Part shown: in pieces, positions 60,805-64,000 of the stretch
How positions within the stretch are numbered: the first letter of the stretch is position 1
Layout: every line of letters starts with the position of its first letter
From: Paraspadella gotoi
Lineage: Eukaryota; Chaetognatha
Assembly: GCA_051294375.1 (NCBI GenBank)
Contig: CM119266.1
Span: 20,037,657-20,101,656, forward strand
Reading direction: 5' to 3'
Length of the DNA: 64,000 bases
Position numbers and translations under genes: made by a program
The notes under the pieces: generated by a model
The model's input: only the letters and a program-made list of their open reading frames with translations
Database searches by the model: none
Told to the model about the DNA's origin: nothing

Positions 60805-60916
60805 ATACAGTGTAAAAGTCGAAATTCTAACTAAAAATGTAAATTTCTAGAAATTTTATTAAAATGCAAATATAAAAAAATTTATGTTACCAGTAAAGAG
60901 AGAAATAATTATTAAG

Positions 60917-61080
60917 AATGTGACAGAACCTGATCAGGCCGTAACACCGTGTTACAAGCGGGTTAAGCGCCCCGTCACTCTTAACTGCTAAACGGTCACC
61001 GGGCTAAAACCCCGGACCTTTGGGTTGGGAGGCAAATGACTTGCCTCCTGCACCAATGGTGGATTTTAGTCCACCATAAA
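60917..61080 (-). repeat. Family A LTR, truncated, minus orientation
   Basis: Reverse complement starts TATGGTGGACTAAAATCCAC and runs to 'gtaacacggtgttacggcct'; the 3' third of the LTR is missing. Confidence 0.65.
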
Positions 61081-62548
61081 ATATAGATTAAAAGAAAAAA
61101 TCGTTTTGTAATTCTGGTATCATAATTCATTTAAATATTTTGTACTTTTCCTCAGCGCCAAATTATTTACTTGTGGATCTGAAGTATTGCTCTTTTTCTG
61201 TAGATAATGAGAATCTATCGTTAAAGCTCTTTATGTAAATTTTTAAGGTAACCAAGGCTAATGTGAGCTTTTTTCATAACTTTCCGTCAGATTCTTTCCT
61301 TTCTTAACCCTATTGCCCCTCTTGTGAGCGATTGACACTCATGGAGATAGTACCTGAGGTCCCTAAAAACCATATGTAAAAAAATAGAGATAAAATACTA
61401 AAATACTCTTAACATATTTAGCCTCACATGGTTTAGATCATTTTCTCCTCAGAATTAAACTAACTTAATAAAACTAATCACGTAGGATTATAAAATAAAC
61501 TAATAAACTAATAAAACTAAACTAATAAAATAAACTAATCACGTAAAATAAACGAATTGTGTTGGATGAAATTTTTAAAAGCTCCTTTTGTTTTTTGGAA
61601 AATAAATTTGCATCACTTCTTCTTATTTGATCGTCAAACCAATGAACCATATAGAGTTTTCAGTACCTGCGGTGTCCCCACTTTGGTTTTCGTGATACTT
61701 ATTTCAGCACATAATAACACATAAGTAATTAAATTATTAATGTGACTTATAGGGGGCACTAAATAAGAGCTAAAGCACTGCTGAATCTTTTGTCTCCTTT
61801 TTGCATTATGATTATTATTTACTACATAGTAAACGGCGCCTTCGTACGGAGAAAAAACCACCGGTTCAGCGCATAAAAAAATATGGAATTATCTATTACT
61901 TTTTTTAGTTGTATTGCTTTCAGTAGTTAACGGGTACGGCTAAATTATATTTATGAAAGAATATAAAAAAGTATAATACGCTTTTAATTATATTTTCCTC
62001 CTAAGACTAAATCAATTCAATTCATTTATTAACAATAATCGAAATACCTTGTAAGCTTATTACCTTCGAATGACTAGATCATGCAAATCTTCCTTTTTCT
62101 ATCCTGCAGTGCAGAGACTGTTCGATTCTAAAGACCGGTTTTTAACCGGTTTGAGTTTTTATTCGAGCTCAGAGTTTAAATTCTTGGCTTTTGCACAGTA
62201 TTCGAAATTTAAGGTAGGCATATTTTTTGCGGGAGTTTAAAAAAGGGTCCGAGAACAGTTGATGACACAATACTAAATCCAAACGTGAATATCAAGTTTT
62301 ATTAAGTAACATTTTATATTATTTATCGAATACGATAACTGGCGTTTTTTAAATTATAGTGATATTGATTATATTAGTATAATAAGTCACCTTATTATAT
62401 ATTTTATCTAAAAAAATTTAAATAATTTAATCGTGGCAAAATTTAAAAAATTGAAAAAGCTTTATGGAATTTTTTTAAAAAATACTAAAATGACCAAGCC
62501 CGAAATAAAATCTTTTGTTTTATTTATTGTTTCATGAAATTATTTCAG
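61081..62548. other. Intergenic region before the membrane-protein gene
   Basis: AT-rich, nothing recognised. A strong 3' splice site ends it at 62548 (catgaaattatttcag). Confidence 0.5.
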
Positions 62549-62581
62549 TCACGCGATTAGCTATTGATCAACATCGAAAAC

Positions 62582-64000
62582 ATGAAGCGGAAAACAGAAC
62601 ATTTTGCAACTTTGTTCCTCTACTTTGTGGCCAATTTTTACCCGTCGATGCAAGAAATTCGATTCGACATCTGCGACGTATCAAAATCGTTTTCCACCGA
62701 CGATCTTGCAAATAGCGGCATCACCCTTTTAATCTCTACAGGGTTAAGAAATAATTTCATCGAGAGCAGGAATCCTCGAGTTCTTTCCCACTGCAAAATT
62801 GTCCTTTCGCTGGACTCTAGCAAAACCACCGAGATCAGCTTTCGGGAACCACCAAATAGAAAATTATTAACTGAATCCACCCGCTATTGCCTAAACTTTG
62901 AATTAGAAAAGGCGGGTGTTCAAGTTCGGACGGAATCGTTGTCTTGTAATACCACCCAGCCATCCAAAAAAATACTGATTTATATCTTGGATACGGAAAA
63001 ATTGACCCTTCGAATTGATGAATCTGTGGCGGTGACGGACAAACTCGACTTCGAGATTTTAATTAAATCGCAGGATTACTCAATCGTTGAGCCGAAATAT
63101 GTGTACGCGACAAACAAATTACTATTCAAATGCGATTACGAAAACAATGATTATCTCTCTCCAAATCTATTTAAGGGAGACATAGATTTGACCGCCAACT
63201 TGGTTAATCGAGAGTACCGTCATTCATTGGCTGGCGATACTCCTAAAAACGCGTCTGGTCGTTATGATTGTACCTGGGGCTCCTCCGCCTCAGATCGTCG
63301 TCCACTTACCTCCTTCTATGCCGTGGTGTACTCCACCCGAGTAATTTGCGAAGTTCAGGAGCGCAATGATGTTTCAAATCTCCTTTTGACCAGAAACGAA
63401 AGTAGAGGCTCTGAAATCCAACTCGTCGTTCCGGAAGGAACGAGTCTTTCGAATTATCGTATGTTGTGTTCGCTCGCCTTCGGCGGGACCGAAGAGTCGT
63501 CAAAAGCAGCCACACTTGATTGGGAACCACCACTCGGCTATAACGGTCCGGAGCAACCCTTTCCTGAGACACATACCTCGAACGCTGACCTCAAATCGCG
63601 CGGACTACTTCACTCGATCACAGTCAACGGTTCCGTTACTTATAAGTGCCAGTTGACGACGAATGTCTCGATTGATGGCGGAAAACCTCAACCCTGTACA
63701 ATTCGTTTTGTCACCGAGAGGGTGCTGGAAGAAGAGGAGCGGTCAAGATCTGCCGGATTGTGGTGGATCACAATCATTGTAGCTATCGTAGTCATTATCA
63801 TCGTCGTTGTAGTTGTGGTGTGCGTTAAGGTACGATCACGGAAATCCAAAGATGGCCGGACGCCGGTCATATCCGAAACTAAGTCAGAGGCAACTTTCGA
63901 CGACGTGTCTATCGACACTCGAGAAGTGGATTTGAACGACAAAGCCAGCGCTGCGGACGACAACCCATCGGTCAGTCCCATTGAAAACATTCCCGATGTT
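62582..64000 (+). CDS. Unidentified type I membrane protein (5' part, 473 codons, open at right edge)
   Basis: The frame runs unbroken from ATG 62582 to the last base. The N-terminus (MKRKTEHFATLFLYFVANFY) is a probable signal peptide. The ectodomain to about residue 390 has about ten cysteines and five N-glycosylation sequons (NTT, NAS, NES, NGS, NVS). It looks beta-rich, with spaced Cys-x motifs such as YKCQL and DCTWG reminiscent of Ig-like or cadherin-like folds; no family is assigned. One transmembrane helix at about 392-415 is nearly pure Ile/Val. The cytoplasmic tail begins VRSRKSKDGR and becomes acidic and Ser-rich. The ATG is 33 nt after a strong 3' splice site at 62548. No internal intron in 1.4 kb; the stop lies beyond the window. 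Confidence 0.8.
   Translation, partial: MKRKTEHFATLFLYFVANFYPSMQEIRFDICDVSKSFSTDDLANSGITLLISTGLRNNFIESRNPRVLSHCKIVLSLDSSKTTEISFREPPNRKLLTESTRYCLNFELEKAGVQVRTESLSCNTTQPSKKILIYILDTEKLTLRIDESVAVTDKLDFEILIKSQDYSIVEPKYVYATNKLLFKCDYENNDYLSPNLFKGDIDLTANLVNREYRHSLAGDTPKNASGRYDCTWGSSASDRRPLTSFYAVVYSTRVICEVQERNDVSNLLLTRNESRGSEIQLVVPEGTSLSNYRMLCSLAFGGTEESSKAATLDWEPPLGYNGPEQPFPETHTSNADLKSRGLLHSITVNGSVTYKCQLTTNVSIDGGKPQPCTIRFVTERVLEEEERSRSAGLWWITIIVAIVVIIIVVVVVVCVKVRSRKSKDGRTPVISETKSEATFDDVSIDTREVDLNDKASAADDNPSVSPIENIPDV

Overview
This is a stretch of a eukaryotic, metazoan nuclear genome. It is AT-rich with GT-AG introns, and it carries animal-only genes: a p66/GATAD2 NuRD subunit, a secreted frizzled-related protein, a Tudor-RRM protein, a CFAP97/hemingway cilium-sperm protein, the Golgi enzyme UXS1 and a UBE2L3-type E2. 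The repeat content (hammerhead-bearing retroelement tails, a TRIM, fold-back and TIR elements, tRNA-derived SINEs) fits an invertebrate. I cannot name the phylum. All exon boundaries below were read by hand from splice signals and reading phase; no RNA evidence was available.

Layout. 2-187: tail of a + strand gene cut by the left edge. 1616-6359 (-): p66/GATAD2. 6370-16800: about 10 kb of mostly non-coding, repeat-packed DNA with hammerhead loci and a 1.8-kb fold-back palindrome. 16823-17106 (+): a probable terminal exon. 17457-30532 (-): a 16-exon gene with a helical MIF4G-like N-terminal part and one poly(A)-binding-protein-type RRM. 30824-34535 (-): a TDRD10-like RRM-Tudor gene, ending only 291 bp before the next start codon on the same strand. 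35947-36969 (-): PGP/chronophin-type HAD phosphatase. 39208-43335 (-): UXS1. 43999-44463 (-): UBE2L3-type E2. 47141-48433 (-): sFRP. 49060-49206 (-): a small unidentified terminal exon. 49655-50309: an intact TRIM with identical LTRs. 50856-60514 (+): CFAP97-like gene with repeat-filled introns. 62582-64000 (+): an unidentified type I membrane protein, open at the right edge.

Repeat families, named here for convenience. A: the TRIM LTR and its solo or broken copies. B: another LTR-like repeat. C: an element ending in AGAAGGCTTCATATTATAAA, often as fold-backs. D: an element with GATGATAATCATTCATTGAT-type arrays. E: an element ending in GGATCTGC-type subterminal repeats with degenerate internal tandem arrays. 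G: a short 'gtccaaagtcaggggcaaga' repeat. H: the roughly 100-125-bp unit carrying a hammerhead ribozyme core, typical of Penelope-like element ends.

Main observations. Six hammerhead cores, some in inverted pairs, show compensatory changes in stem II. Six of nine complete or right-edge genes have a strong 3' splice site 9-35 nt before the ATG, which suggests spliced-leader trans-splicing or very short 5'UTR exons. The seven recognisable genes from 1.6 to 48.4 kb are all on the minus strand, two of them nearly abutting. An unusual MIF4G-like plus PABP-type RRM gene lies beside an RRM-Tudor gene, suggesting a germline or translational-control neighbourhood (inference).
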